Positions 35,117 through 43,937 are shown, numbered from the stretch's first letter. The stretch is DNA of 64,000 nucleotides from Bradyrhizobium jicamae (GCF_018130695.1 NZ_JAFCJX010000041.1:1-64000), one strand, 5' to 3'. The notes: generated by a model not told the origin, from the letters alone. Translations and numbers: made by a program.

Positions 35117-35356
35117 ATGGCGGACCAACCGAGGCGTCCCCGCACATTGGGCGATGCGCGCACCGAAGCGGAGGCCGCCTTCAAGCGCGCCACCGCCAAG
35201 GTCGCGGAAGCGCCGCCGAAGCAGAACGTCATTCCCGGCATCAAGGAGCAGGTCACGCTGCGGATCGACCAGGATGTGCTGGCGTATTTTCAGGACGGCG
35301 GTCCCGGCTGGCAGGACCGCATCAACGACGCCCTGCGCAAGGCCGCCGGCAAGTAG
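35117..35356 (+). CDS. BrnA-like antitoxin-domain protein (orphan)
   Basis: 79 residues. The C-terminal half VTLRIDQDVLAYFQDGGPGW then QDRINDALRKAAG is the ribbon-helix-helix BrnA antitoxin pattern (DUF4415). The N-terminal half is charged. No brnT toxin gene is next to it. It is 3 bases behind cysK and probably cotranscribed, and is followed by a strong terminator. Orphan BrnA-domain proteins are common in rhizobia and may be plain DNA-binding regulators. Confidence 0.75.
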   Translation: MADQPRRPRTLGDARTEAEAAFKRATAKVAEAPPKQNVIPGIKEQVTLRIDQDVLAYFQDGGPGWQDRINDALRKAAGK

Positions 35357-35376
35357 CCTCATACGCTCTCAAGACG

Positions 35377-35403
35377 AAAAGCCCGGCCATCGGCCGGGCT
35401 TTT
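35377..35403. terminator. Bidirectional intrinsic terminator
   Basis: AAAAGCCCGGCC-AT-GGCCGGGCTTTT-like perfect palindrome between the convergent BrnA-like and caspase-like genes; T tracts on both strands. Confidence 0.9.
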
Positions 35404-35424
35404 GATTTGGATCGCGTGAACCGT

Positions 35425-36849
35425 TCAGCGGCGGAACATGCCGCCCATCATGCCGCCGACGACACCTCCGACGAACGCTGCGCCGGCGTCGCCACCGCCG
35501 CGATGACCGCCACCACCGCCGCCGCCACCACCACTGGTGCGCCGGCGGGCCGGCTTGTCGGACTCCTCGCCGGAGCTGGCCGAGGTCGTGGCGACGATTT
35601 CCGTCAGCAGCGCCTTGTGCTGCAGCTTGTTGAGATAGCCGCTCTTCGGATAGCCGCGCGCGGCCTGCCAGCGCGAGATCACGGCGCGGGTGGAGTCGTC
35701 GAACTTGCCGGTGACCTTGGTGTCGAAGCCGAGGCCGGTGAGGCGGCGCTGCACGTCGCGGCGCTGGCCCTTGTCGAGGCCAATCTGGTCTTCGGTGACC
35801 TGGTTGGCTTCGTCCTTGAACGTCGCGGGATCGATGCCGGTGGTGAGGTTGCGCGTCGCGGTGCTCTGCGCGGCGCTGCCGCTTTCCAGCGAGGCGATGC
35901 GCGCCAGCGCCAGCGGCTTGAACTGGCCGTTCGGGTAGCTCGTGAGATAGGCCTTCAGCTCCTCCGGCTTGTTGGAGTCCTTGATCGAGCGCCAGAACTC
36001 CAGCTCGACGTCGGATGCCCCGCCGCCTGCAGGCGCGGTCGGCGCGACGGCGGCGACTGCGATGCTGGCGCCTGCCGCCGGCGCGCCGTTCAGATACACC
36101 GCGCCGATCAGATTGGTGTGGCCCCACGGCAGCTGGCCCTTGCTGGTCTCCTCGTTGACCTGGGCGCGCACCATCGTCATGGCCTGCTGGATCTCGACGC
36201 CGGGCTGGGTGATGTTGGCGATGAGCGCGCGGGTGAACGGGCTGTTGGCGCCTTCCTTGCCGTCCAGTGCGGTCTGGCCCGGGCCCGTCGCAAACGCGAT
36301 CAGCGTGCCTTCGCCGGACTTCATCTCGGCAAGGCCGGTCTGCACGTTGACGCTGCGGGTTGCCGAGTTCGACTTGATCTTGGCGGCGAAGGGATTGTCG
36401 CGGCAGGCGTCGAGGAACACCAGCTTGACCTTGGCGTCGCTCATGGTCTGGTCGAGCGTGAGGTCGATGTTGATGGCGGCGCCGAGCTTGACGTCCATCT
36501 CGGATTTGATGTCGGCGTCGATCGGAAGCAGATAGTTGGTGCCGCTGACGGCGATGCCGTGGCCGGCGTAGTAGAACACCGCGACATCGGCGCCTTGCGC
36601 CTTGCGGCCGAAGTCGAGCAGCTTCTCCGTCATCTTGTCGCGGGTGAGGTTACTGCCTTCGACCACATCGAAGCCGACATTGCGCAGCGTCGCGGCCATC
36701 GCGTTGGCATCGATGGTCGGGTTGGGCAGCGGCGTAACATTCTTGTAGGCGCCGTTGCCGACCACGAAGGCCACACGCTTGTCGGCGTAGGCGGAGGTCG
36801 CACTCAGCGCAATGCAGATCAGGGACGCAAGGAGGGTGAGACTGCGCAT
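35425..36849 (-). CDS. Secreted caspase-like (peptidase C14) protein with PG-binding domain
   Basis: 474 residues from the ATG at 36849. Signal peptide MRSLTLLASLICIALSATSA, then a caspase p20 fold (DKRVAFVVGNGAYKNVTPLP) with catalytic His97 in YYAGHG and Cys149 in LDACRDNPF. After a Pro/Ala linker there is a repeat-like SIKDSNKPEELKAYLTSYPN segment, then a peptidoglycan-binding-like domain (VQRRLTGLGFDTKVTGKFDD) and a Gly-rich tail. Both catalytic residues are present, so it is probably an active orthocaspase acting in the periplasm. Biological role unknown; cell-envelope association is suggested by the binding domain. Confidence 0.88.
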   Translation of the reverse strand: MRSLTLLASLICIALSATSAYADKRVAFVVGNGAYKNVTPLPNPTIDANAMAATLRNVGFDVVEGSNLTRDKMTEKLLDFGRKAQGADVAVFYYAGHGIAVSGTNYLLPIDADIKSEMDVKLGAAINIDLTLDQTMSDAKVKLVFLDACRDNPFAAKIKSNSATRSVNVQTGLAEMKSGEGTLIAFATGPGQTALDGKEGANSPFTRALIANITQPGVEIQQAMTMVRAQVNEETSKGQLPWGHTNLIGAVYLNGAPAAGASIAVAAVAPTAPAGGGASDVELEFWRSIKDSNKPEELKAYLTSYPNGQFKPLALARIASLESGSAAQSTATRNLTTGIDPATFKDEANQVTEDQIGLDKGQRRDVQRRLTGLGFDTKVTGKFDDSTRAVISRWQAARGYPKSGYLNKLQHKALLTEIVATTSASSGEESDKPARRRTSGGGGGGGGGHRGGGDAGAAFVGGVVGGMMGGMFRR

Positions 36850-36987
36850 CTGAAATTCCCCCGGCAGAATCGAAATAATCGTCGAATACAAACTGCCGCG
36901 CAGGTTACACGAAAACGCCGCGCCGCGTGCAGCAAAAATTCGCCGCAACCCCAGCCGCCTCGGACTACCGCTTCGGTTGATGCCTGA

Positions 36988-37863
36988 TCAGGTTCCAGCG
37001 CGGGCGGGAGCCGCGCCTGATCGCAAATTCAGGAGATTGCCGGTCAGGATCATCGCCGCACCGAGCACGGTGAACGCATCCAGCCGCTCCGAATAAAGCA
37101 GCCAGCCGAGTGCGGCGGTGAGGGGAACCCGCAGGAAATCCATTGGCAGCACGACGGTGGCATCGGCATAGAGCATGGCGCGCGCCATGCAGTAGTGCGA
37201 GAAAGTGCCGCAGCCGGCGATGACAGTCATCCAGCCCCAGACCTGGAGCGACGGCCACGTCCAGACATAGAGCGCCGGCAGCAGGCTGACCGCGCCCTGG
37301 ACGGCCAGCATCCAGAAGATGATGGTCAGCGTCTGTTCGGTCCGCGTCAGCGATTTCATCACCGCGATCGAGATGCCGAAGCCGACGGCGGCGGCGAGCG
37401 CGATCAGCTGACCGATATTGATCGCGCCGGTCGCCGGCCGCACGATCACGATGACGCCGACCAGGCCGAGCACGATCGCCGTGATCTTCCACACCGTCAT
37501 GCGCTCGCCGAGGAAGCTTGCGGCGATGATCGCCGTCCAGATCGGCATCGTGAACTCGATCGCGACGACCTGGCCGATCGGGATCAGCGTCAGCGCATAG
37601 AACCAGCCGATCTGCGCCGTGCAGTGGATCAGGTTGCGCACGATGTGCAGATGCACACGTGCCGTCTTCAGATGCGCGAAGCCGCCGTTCATCCGGATCA
37701 GCGGATACAGCAGGATCAGGCTGAGCACCGCGCGGACTTCCATCAGCTGGAAGACATTGACCGCGCGCGTCGCCTCGCGCGCGGCCACGGTCACGATCAG
37801 CATCAGCGCGAGCCAGCCTGCCATCCAGGCGGCAGCCCGGCCTATCGAGGGTGTGCGATCCAT
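36988..37863 (-). CDS. EamA/DMT-family transporter
   Basis: 291 residues with about ten transmembrane helices in two EamA repeats (first from MAGWLALMLIVTVAAREATR, second from IALAAAVGFGISIAVMKSLT, each with the GxxP-type pattern, for example IPIGQVVAIEFTMPIWTAII and VLPMDFLRVPLTAALGWLLY). These inner-membrane drug/metabolite transporters export amino acids, nucleosides or other metabolites; the substrate cannot be told. It is divergent from the RidA gene. Confidence 0.88.
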   Translation of the reverse strand: MDRTPSIGRAAAWMAGWLALMLIVTVAAREATRAVNVFQLMEVRAVLSLILLYPLIRMNGGFAHLKTARVHLHIVRNLIHCTAQIGWFYALTLIPIGQVVAIEFTMPIWTAIIAASFLGERMTVWKITAIVLGLVGVIVIVRPATGAINIGQLIALAAAVGFGISIAVMKSLTRTEQTLTIIFWMLAVQGAVSLLPALYVWTWPSLQVWGWMTVIAGCGTFSHYCMARAMLYADATVVLPMDFLRVPLTAALGWLLYSERLDAFTVLGAAMILTGNLLNLRSGAAPARAGT

Positions 37864-38030
37864 CAGCCTGGGAGAGTCAACGACGCGGGAGGGCCGGTAT
37901 CGGTGAGTTGGCCTCGGATTGCAACGTGCAATTCTGCCAATGCAGTGCTGCGCGGGCGGCGCGATCGGTGCTAAGCAGGGACAAAAATCACCCAGAAAAA
38001 CACTGCGTCACCTGGAAGGAGGGACTGCTC

Positions 38031-38426
38031 ATGCGTGTCTTGCAACCGGCCGAATGGTCGAAACCCCGCGGCTTTTCGCACGGGGTCAGCTTCAACGGCC
38101 CGGGCCAATGGATCGTGCTGGCCGGCCAGACCGGGGGCGACGAGAAGGGCCAGTATGCGCCCGACATGGCAGCCCAGGTCGGCACCGCGCTGAAGCGGAT
38201 CATCAAGCTGCTGGGTGAAGCGGGCGCGGGGCCTGAGCACATCGTCCGTCTGACCTGGTACCTGACCAGCCGCAGCGAGTATGAGGCGGCTGGCCCTGGA
38301 ATCGGCGCGGTGTGGAAGGAGACGCTCGGCCGCAACTTCCCGCCCTCGACGCTGCTCTACATCGACGGCCTGGTCGATGCGCGTGCCAAGGTCGAGATCG
38401 AAGTCACCGCATTCATTCCTGCTTAA
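38031..38426 (+). CDS. RidA-family (enamine/imine deaminase-like) protein
   Basis: 131 residues; a strong GGAAGGAGGGA precedes the ATG at 38031. RidA trimer family (YjgF/YER057c): FSHGVSFNGPGQWIVLAGQT near the N-terminus, LLGEAGAGPEHIVRLTWYLT, and C-terminal LVDARAKVEIEVTAFIPA. The canonical deaminase Arg (in the RNCL-type motif) is not evident here, so substrate or activity may differ. An operon with a 68-residue hypothetical gene 12 bases downstream. Confidence 0.88.
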   Translation: MRVLQPAEWSKPRGFSHGVSFNGPGQWIVLAGQTGGDEKGQYAPDMAAQVGTALKRIIKLLGEAGAGPEHIVRLTWYLTSRSEYEAAGPGIGAVWKETLGRNFPPSTLLYIDGLVDARAKVEIEVTAFIPA

Positions 38427-38438
38427 GAGGACACCATC

Positions 38439-38645
38439 ATGACCGACAATCTCCGGAAGGTTCCCGATTTCCTCACCGGCTTCGCCACCGGCTGGCCCGA
38501 GCAGCAGCCTGATCTGATGGTGATCTCGATGACGACCGAGAAGGGCGTGCACGACTTCGCCGTCAACAAGGAGCAGGCGCTGCTGATCGCGCGCACGATT
38601 CAGCAGACCGCGGAAAAGCTCGCGACCAAGCCGCCCACGAGCTGA
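38439..38645 (+). CDS. Small hypothetical protein downstream of RidA
   Basis: 68 residues, soluble: LTGFATGWPEQQPDLMVISM then NKEQALLIARTIQQTAEKLA, a small alpha/beta shape. GAGG precedes the ATG. Cotranscribed with the RidA gene; both end at the terminator at 38664-38698. No known function. Confidence 0.7.
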   Translation: MTDNLRKVPDFLTGFATGWPEQQPDLMVISMTTEKGVHDFAVNKEQALLIARTIQQTAEKLATKPPTS

Positions 38646-38663
38646 CGCGCAGATACAGGCCAA

Positions 38664-38698
38664 CAAAAAAGCCCTCAGGCGCGGCCTGAGGGCTTTTC
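38664..38698. terminator. Intrinsic terminator after RidA operon
   Basis: GCCCTCAGGC-GCG-GCCTGAGGGC flanked by AAAAAA and TTTT: works in both directions between convergent genes. Confidence 0.9.
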
Positions 38699-38713
38699 GT
38701 TGCGGAGAACCGC

Positions 38714-39286
38714 TTACTTCGTCAGCGAGATGTTGGCGGCGCGGAACACACTGTCGGCGTGCATCGCGACCGTCTGCTTGTTGCCGGTGGTCTTCAGACT
38801 GATGTTGGCGTTGAAGCCGGCCGTCGCGGCCACGACCTGGAAGTTGCCACCACCGCCGCGGCCCTGCAGGCTGCCGCTGATGTTGCGGCTGGTCTCGCTC
38901 CAGGTGCCGGCGACATTGCCACCTTCGGCCTGGGTGTTGGCGCGCAGGTTGAATTTGTAGGCGTCGCTGGCGCAGGTCAGGCTCATCTCCATCACCGGGC
39001 CGGAGACCTGATAGGTCGCGCGGCAGCGGATGCGTTCGCTCGAGCCGTCGTCCAGCGTGACGGTGCCGCCGCCCGACCAGGTGCCTTGCATGCCGGCATA
39101 GGGGCCGCCCGCCTGGGCGTGGCTCGCCGTGGTGCTGCCAGCCACCACGAAAAACGCGACGGCCGCGAATGCGGGCCGCCGCGCTTTGGCGAACAGAGCT
39201 GAAATCGTCTTTAACCTGAAGATCTTGGACTTACTGACGGGAAGCTTCCCATCGACCGCTGCACGGTACGCCAGCTGATGCCCCAT
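38714..39286 (-). CDS. Secreted hypothetical protein
   Basis: About 190 residues if started at the ATG at 39286, which follows GGGGAAG; this start overlaps the end of the upstream gene by 56 bases. The signal region is AFAAVAFFVVAGSTTASHAQ, cut before AGGPYAGMQG. The mature part is a beta-rich domain (YAGMQGTWSGGGTVTLDDGS, YQVSGPVMEMSLTCASDAYK, NVAGTWSETSRNISGSLQGR), similar in style to its upstream neighbour. Exact start uncertain. Function unknown. Confidence 0.65.
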   Translation of the reverse strand: MGHQLAYRAAVDGKLPVSKSKIFRLKTISALFAKARRPAFAAVAFFVVAGSTTASHAQAGGPYAGMQGTWSGGGTVTLDDGSSERIRCRATYQVSGPVMEMSLTCASDAYKFNLRANTQAEGGNVAGTWSETSRNISGSLQGRGGGGNFQVVAATAGFNANISLKTTGNKQTVAMHADSVFRAANISLTK

Positions 39287-39587
39287 TCCACTTCCCCGAT
39301 CCGGAGTTGCCACTGAGTTGACCGGCGGCATATGCACCATTGATCGAGACTCGCACAAGTCCCCCGCTGCCGACGGTGCCTGCGACACCGCCGCCGCCCG
39401 TGATCTTGCCTTCGGAGACGGTGACGGTGGACTTGGTGGACGCATCGCAACTGCCGCTCTTTGTGACGACGGTCACTTGCCACAGGCCATCATAGGGTTG
39501 CTGCGCGGAAACGGGCGCCGCGGCGAGGGTGACGGCAGCGGTGGCAAAGGACGCGAGAAAAAGGTTGCGGATGCGGGTCGGACGCAT
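39231..39587 (-). CDS. Small secreted hypothetical protein
   Basis: 118 residues with a signal peptide (LASFATAAVTLAAAPVSAQ). The mature part has two cysteines (KSGSCDAST and GVPCSGRW) and short repeated glycine strands (KITGGGGVAGTVGSGGLVRV, AYAAGQLSGNSGSGKWNGAS). It is the same kind of beta-rich secreted fold as the next gene, which overlaps it, so they may be a diverged tandem pair. No function recognised. Confidence 0.65.
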   Translation of the reverse strand: MRPTRIRNLFLASFATAAVTLAAAPVSAQQPYDGLWQVTVVTKSGSCDASTKSTVTVSEGKITGGGGVAGTVGSGGLVRVSINGAYAAGQLSGNSGSGKWNGASAGVPCSGRWEASRQ

Positions 39588-39793
39588 GGATCAAATCCCC
39601 GTAATTTGTGTGATGACGCAGCTTATCCCGGCACAATGTGACGAAAATTTGCTGCGTCGCAAGAACCCCGGAAAGTTCCTGTGGGCTCAAACACTTCATA
39701 GTGAATCTGGTTCCGGCCAAGGAACAAAAAATCGAGCTTGACTCGACTCGCGTCGGCGGTAACCAGATGTGGCCGATCCGGCCCTAATTCCTC

Positions 39794-40393
39794 CTAATGC
39801 TTACTGGCGCCGAAGCTCGGCGCCTTGGTTGCAAACTCCTCATCCTGCGGCTCGGAAGGCAAGGTCTTGTGGGTCTTGGCGTGGTCGATGACCTGGGCGA
39901 GCAGCCGCAGGCCGAGCGGCGCCAGCGCACGCTCCCACAGCTCGCGTGCCGTCTCGCCTTTCTTGACGAACACCCAGTCCTGGGCGGCGATCGCGCCGGC
40001 ATCCATGCGCTCGGCGAGGTGGTAGATGGTGCCGCCGGCGATCGGATCGCCTTCCTTGATGGTCCATTCTACCGCCGCCATGCCACGGTGCCGGGGCAAG
40101 AGCGACGGGTGGTAGCCGATGCCGCCGAGCCGGCTCGCCGCCAAGGCTTCCTGGCTGACGCGGGCATGGCTGTGGGCGGTCACGATCAGCTCGGTGCCGG
40201 GCGCGATCTCGGAGGCCGTCACGAGCTTCGGATCAGCCTGAACCACAACCGCGATGCCGGCCGCTCTCGCTGCCGCCGCCAGTCGGTCCTCGCCGTCATG
40301 GACCACGATCCGGGCGATCTCGATGCCGTGGTCGCGGAGCATGTTGAAGGTCGTCACGCCAAAATGGCGGGAGCCGACGAGGGTGATTTTCAT
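39794..40393 (-). CDS. Formyltransferase-fold protein
   Basis: 199 residues from the ATG at 40393. The N-terminal Rossmann part MKITLVGSRHFGVTTFNMLR and the formyltransferase active-site region GIGYHPSLLPRHRG with His95 and Asp131 in ERMDAGAI match the catalytic domain of Met-tRNA or UDP-amino-sugar formyltransferases, but the C-terminal tRNA-binding domain is absent. The usual Asn before the HPSLLP motif is Gly-Tyr here, so activity may be altered. Substrate unknown. Confidence 0.8.
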   Translation of the reverse strand: MKITLVGSRHFGVTTFNMLRDHGIEIARIVVHDGEDRLAAAARAAGIAVVVQADPKLVTASEIAPGTELIVTAHSHARVSQEALAASRLGGIGYHPSLLPRHRGMAAVEWTIKEGDPIAGGTIYHLAERMDAGAIAAQDWVFVKKGETARELWERALAPLGLRLLAQVIDHAKTHKTLPSEPQDEEFATKAPSFGASKH

Positions 40394-40514
40394 GGGATCA
40401 GTTCCGACAGTTTCTACGGGAGGCCACGAATGCGGATAGCACACCGGGGCGGGCAGGGCTGGCGTCCTGCCCGTTATCAACAGGACGCCGGGACCGCAAC
40501 CTCAGTCCCCAGCC

Positions 40515-41813
40515 TCACTCGGCAGCCTTGCTCGCCAGCACCTTGTCGATCCGCCGGCCATCGAGATCGACGATCTCGAACTGCCAGCCATTCGCGGCGA
40601 TCTTCTCGCCGACATCAGGGATGGTGCCGAACTCCTGCAGCAGGAAGCCGGCGCAGGTCTGGTAGGGCCGAGGCGACGGCAGCGTGATGCCGAGCAGTTC
40701 GGCGAAGTCCAGCGCGGGCATCCAGCCCGAGATCAGATAGGAGCCGTCATCGCGCCGGACATAGGCCGGCTCGGCCGGGCCTTCCTCGGTGTGGAAGGCG
40801 CCGACGATGGCCTCCAGGATATCGGCGCTGGTGACGACACCCTGGAAGGTGCCGTACTCGTCATGCACCAGCCCGATATGCACGGCGGAGTCGCGCAGGA
40901 TCGCGACGACGTCGCGGGCGTCGACGGCCTCCGGAATGATCGGCGCATCGCGGGTCAGCGCGCGGATGTCGGGTGTCTCGCCGGTGAGATAGACGTCGAG
41001 CACGTCCTTGGCCTGCACGATGCCGAGCGCATGCTCGCGGTTGCCGTCGAACACCACGCAGCGCGAGTGGGCGCTCTTCTTCAAGCCGCTCAGGATCTCG
41101 GCCGGGGAATCGGCGAGGTCGATCTGGCTGACCTCGTGGCGCGGCGTCATCACGGCGCCGACCGGCAGGTCGCCGAGCCGCATCACGCCCGCGATCATCT
41201 CCTTCTCGCCGGGCTCGAGCACGCCGGCATTCTCGGCCTCGACCACCAGCGTCTTGATCTCGTCCTCGCTGACGCGGTCGGTCGCATCCTCGCGATGGCC
41301 GAGCAGGAACAGCAGCACCTTGCCGGAGCGGTCGAGCAGCCACACCAGCGGCAGCGACGCCTTCGCCATGACGGTCATCGCCGGCGCGGCCCTGACCGCG
41401 ATCGCCTCGGGATCACGCAGCGCGATCTGCTTCGGCACCAGCTCGCCGACGATCAGCGAGGCGTAGGTGATGATGGTGACGACAAGACCGACGCCGAGCG
41501 CATCGGCAAAGGTCTGCGACAGCCCGAGCTCGAGCAGCCATTGGGTCAGCCGCTGGCCGAGCGTGGCGCCGGAGAACGCGCCCGAGAGCACGCCGATCAG
41601 GGTGATGCCGATCTGCACGGTGGAGAGGAACTTGCCGGGATCGGACGCCAGCGCCAGCGCGCGCCGCGAGCCGCTGACGCCTTTCTCGACCAGGGCCGCC
41701 AGCCGCGCCGGGCGCGAGGAGACGATGGCGAGCTCCGACATCGATAGCAGGCCGTTGATCACGATCAGCACCGTGACGATCGCAAGTTCCAGATAGAGCA
41801 CGGGGGATCCCAT
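40515..41813 (-). CDS. CNNM/CorC-type (HlyC) membrane protein with CBS domains
   Basis: 432 residues: DUF21 membrane domain (helices YLELAIVTVLIVINGLLSMS, FADALGVGLVVTIITYASLI with GELVPKQIAL), two CBS domains (GAVMTPRHEVSQIDLADSPA; GLVHDEYGTFQGVVTSADIL) and a C-terminal CorC_HlyC domain (GWMPALDFAELLGITLPSPR). Members transport or sense Mg2+/Co2+; older names call them hemolysins. Inner membrane. The gene stands alone, upstream of the formyltransferase gene on the same strand. Confidence 0.92.
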   Translation of the reverse strand: MGSPVLYLELAIVTVLIVINGLLSMSELAIVSSRPARLAALVEKGVSGSRRALALASDPGKFLSTVQIGITLIGVLSGAFSGATLGQRLTQWLLELGLSQTFADALGVGLVVTIITYASLIVGELVPKQIALRDPEAIAVRAAPAMTVMAKASLPLVWLLDRSGKVLLFLLGHREDATDRVSEDEIKTLVVEAENAGVLEPGEKEMIAGVMRLGDLPVGAVMTPRHEVSQIDLADSPAEILSGLKKSAHSRCVVFDGNREHALGIVQAKDVLDVYLTGETPDIRALTRDAPIIPEAVDARDVVAILRDSAVHIGLVHDEYGTFQGVVTSADILEAIVGAFHTEEGPAEPAYVRRDDGSYLISGWMPALDFAELLGITLPSPRPYQTCAGFLLQEFGTIPDVGEKIAANGWQFEIVDLDGRRIDKVLASKAAE

Positions 41814-42030
41814 TGTTCGGCGGCATCTGCCGCGTCAACCGGCCCCATATAAGCGCGCCGGCACCATCATGCTGTGCCCTGTCGGATGCTTGGGGACAAG
41901 AGGCGCTGCGGATGACCCGCATGCGCGAACGATCGCGGCATCGCGGCGCGCTAAAGCGGGTTGAAATTGAGATCGTGCTCGCGGATGGCAGGAAGCCGGT
42001 GTCGGCGAGCAAACAACGCGCGCCTGCCGC

Positions 42031-42279
42031 TCAGCGCCAAGCCAGCAGGCGCAACTCGGGCTTCTCGAAGGTCCTGGCCGGCATGGCCGTCGGCCCCCCG
42101 GAACGCGCGGAGGCGGCCTGCAGATGCGCGCGCAAATCGGCGCTGCATTGCTTCATCTGGCTGCGGAGCTCGCGGCGGGAGAGGGTGGTCATCGCGGGGT
42201 CGCTGAGTTGCACCCAGGCGTTGCGCAGCCATTCCTGCAAGGCGCGAATATTCTGATCCAAGACTTCAGGCTGGGTCAT
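42031..42279 (-). CDS. Small hypothetical protein
   Basis: 82 residues, MTQPEVLDQNIRALQEWLRN then LSRRELRSQMKQCSADLRAH: amphipathic helices, no signal peptide, no membrane segment. Codon use is typical of the genome. I have seen similar short proteins as Bradyrhizobium hypotheticals; no function. Confidence 0.68.
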   Translation of the reverse strand: MTQPEVLDQNIRALQEWLRNAWVQLSDPAMTTLSRRELRSQMKQCSADLRAHLQAASARSGGPTAMPARTFEKPELRLLAWR

Positions 42280-42422
42280 GCCGCCGGAATCTCATTGTGT
42301 GATCAGTATCGAAGTAAGGCTGATTCGCCCGCGTTCTCCTAGCGCGATGTTGACCGCTGATTGCGGCGGTCAGCGCGGCAGGCGCAACCTTTGGCGGTCA
42401 GGAAGGCCGCTGGATGCGCCGA

Positions 42423-42626
42423 TCACTCGATGTTGTCGGGGCGTGCGCGCAGGAAATCCATCGCGACCGGGAGTGCGAGGAAAACCGCAGCGACCATCGA
42501 GAGATGACGGAGTTGCGGGATCGAGAGACCGAGTCCGTTCAGCGCGAGATAATCGAGCATGATCGCGGCATAGGCCGCGACGCAAATCGCGACGATGAGT
42601 CCTGCGAGATCGATCCTGCTGTCCAT
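42423..42626 (-). CDS. Small two-helix membrane protein
   Basis: 67 residues. Helix 1 is AGLIVAICVAAYAAIMLDYL and helix 2 HLSMVAAVFLALPVAMDFLR, joined by a short loop; both ends polar. Probably an inner-membrane microprotein. No family recognised. Confidence 0.6.
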   Translation of the reverse strand: MDSRIDLAGLIVAICVAAYAAIMLDYLALNGLGLSIPQLRHLSMVAAVFLALPVAMDFLRARPDNIE

Positions 42627-42698
42627 GGCGGCACCGTGTTCTTACGGAACCGGTGTAGCGTGGATCAGCGCCGCCTCGCTGTGATCTGCTTCACGCTT

Positions 42699-42795
42699 CC
42701 AGAACTCCATTCCGATTGAATCGGAACGGAGCTCTGGATTTATTTTGACGCGTTTTCTTCACGCGAACGGGTCCCCCCTTCGCTCGGAAACGCCT
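42699..42795. repeat. Intergenic repeat family C, copy 2 (longer form)
   Basis: CCAGAACTCCATTCCGATTG and ATCGGAACGGAGCTCTGG form a palindrome, followed by TTTTGACGCGTTTTCTTCAC and GCGAACGGGTCCCCCCTTCG. The second part matches 9283-9336. It fills the gap between two small minus-strand genes. Confidence 0.72.
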
Positions 42796-43125
42796 TTATT
42801 CGACGACCGCGCAGGCGTAGCTGCGCGGCACGACGCGCGCCGCGGTGTAGCGATAATAGGGGCGGTAGGCGAAGTCGAGATAGGCGGCCGGCGGCTCGCG
42901 ATAGAGCGCGCCGTGATAGAAATTCTGCACCGGACCGGCGCTGCAGCGGTAGGGGATGACGACGTAAGGGAGCGGCGCGCCGACGCCGATCTCAGGCGGA
43001 ATGACGGGGACGAGCTGGCGGCTCTGCGCAGGAGATGTCGCGGTGAATGCTGCTGAAGCGAAGGTGGCGAAGGCCAGGATGCATCGCAGAGCCAGGACAC
43101 ATCGCCGAGCCAAGGCGGATCTCAT
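42796..43125 (-). CDS. Small secreted Tyr/Pro-rich protein
   Basis: 109 residues: signal region CILAFATFASAAFTATSPAQ, then a Pro/Tyr-rich mature part (PEIGVGAPLPYVVIPYRCSA, AAYLDFAYRPYYRYTAARVV) with a cysteine pair candidate (Cys in YRCSA and SYACA). Outer face of the cell or periplasm is likely. No function recognised. Confidence 0.6.
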   Translation of the reverse strand: MRSALARRCVLALRCILAFATFASAAFTATSPAQSRQLVPVIPPEIGVGAPLPYVVIPYRCSAGPVQNFYHGALYREPPAAYLDFAYRPYYRYTAARVVPRSYACAVVE

Positions 43126-43196
43126 CGGCAGACCTCATCGACAGGCGGAACGGCTGTGACGCGAGGCTGCCAGCAATCGGCGCGGCGGTCGAGAGG

Positions 43197-43322
43197 CTAC
43201 TTGCGGCTCGGCAGGCTGACCGGAACGTGCGGCGAGGTACTCACCACGCGCGGGCTGCCGTCCGGATGGGTTTGGGTCTTGAGCAATGTCTCGAGAACGA
43301 GAATGAATTTTTCGGCAAGCAT
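43197..43322 (-). CDS. Microprotein (41 residues)
   Basis: ATG at 43322 with GAGGG eight bases before it, stop TAG at 43199-43197. Sequence begins MLAEKFILVLETLLKTQTH and continues DGSPRVVSTSPHVPVSLPS. All codons fit the genome's bias. I recall similar 40-45 residue proteins with DGSPRVVSTSPHVPV in Bradyrhizobium. It may be a small basic factor; function unknown. Confidence 0.62.
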   Translation of the reverse strand: MLAEKFILVLETLLKTQTHPDGSPRVVSTSPHVPVSLPSRK

Positions 43323-43495
43323 GGGCGTAGCCCTCGTCGGTTGTTATGCAAATCCGTCGACCGGCCCCGCAAAAAATTCAATCAACTAAACGAGAGCCGA
43401 TGCAGGACGTATGCTGCAGCGCAAGCGTGCCGCCGACAATCCGGCAGACTACTGCCAGCTGCCCCGATCCGTCGCGCGCGACGATCTGAATGCGC

Positions 43496-43765
43496 TCAGT
43501 GAAAATGCTGCTCGGACGGACGAGGCTGCAGGGCGGGGCTGGCCATGGCCGACGGATGCCTGCCCTTGGAACAGTGGTTCTGGGAGAATCCGGCGAAGCG
43601 CCAGAAGGTCACCGGCGCCGTGTTGTGGCAATGCTCGCAGATCAGCGGCTCATCGTCGATGAGATAGCGGCCGCGCCGATACGTCTCCGCCGAGGCCACT
43701 TCCTTGCAGCTCGGGCAGACCAACGCGAGCTTGGCGATCTTCCATCGCCGCAATAGTTGAAACAC
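43496..43765 (-). CDS. Small zinc-ribbon protein 2
   Basis: 89 residues with a GTG start at 43765. Two knuckles, LVCPSCKEV and ICEHCHNTAP, predict a zinc ribbon, followed by FWRFAGFSQNHCSKGRHPSA. The start is uncertain because no ATG is in frame. Function unknown. Confidence 0.55.
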   Translation of the reverse strand: MFQLLRRWKIAKLALVCPSCKEVASAETYRRGRYLIDDEPLICEHCHNTAPVTFWRFAGFSQNHCSKGRHPSAMASPALQPRPSEQHFH

Positions 43766-43937
43766 CGCTTTGTCCCCAGCGTGTTCTTCACATTTCCGCG
43801 CAGCAACACTAGCGATTCCCGGGCTCGCTCGGAAGTAGCAAAACGCCGCAACGATTCGAGTTCCAATGGAACCTGGCGGACACGGGTCACAGCAATAGAA
43901 GGTAGTCTGTTGCCGACGCGCCGATGTCCGCTGAGCG

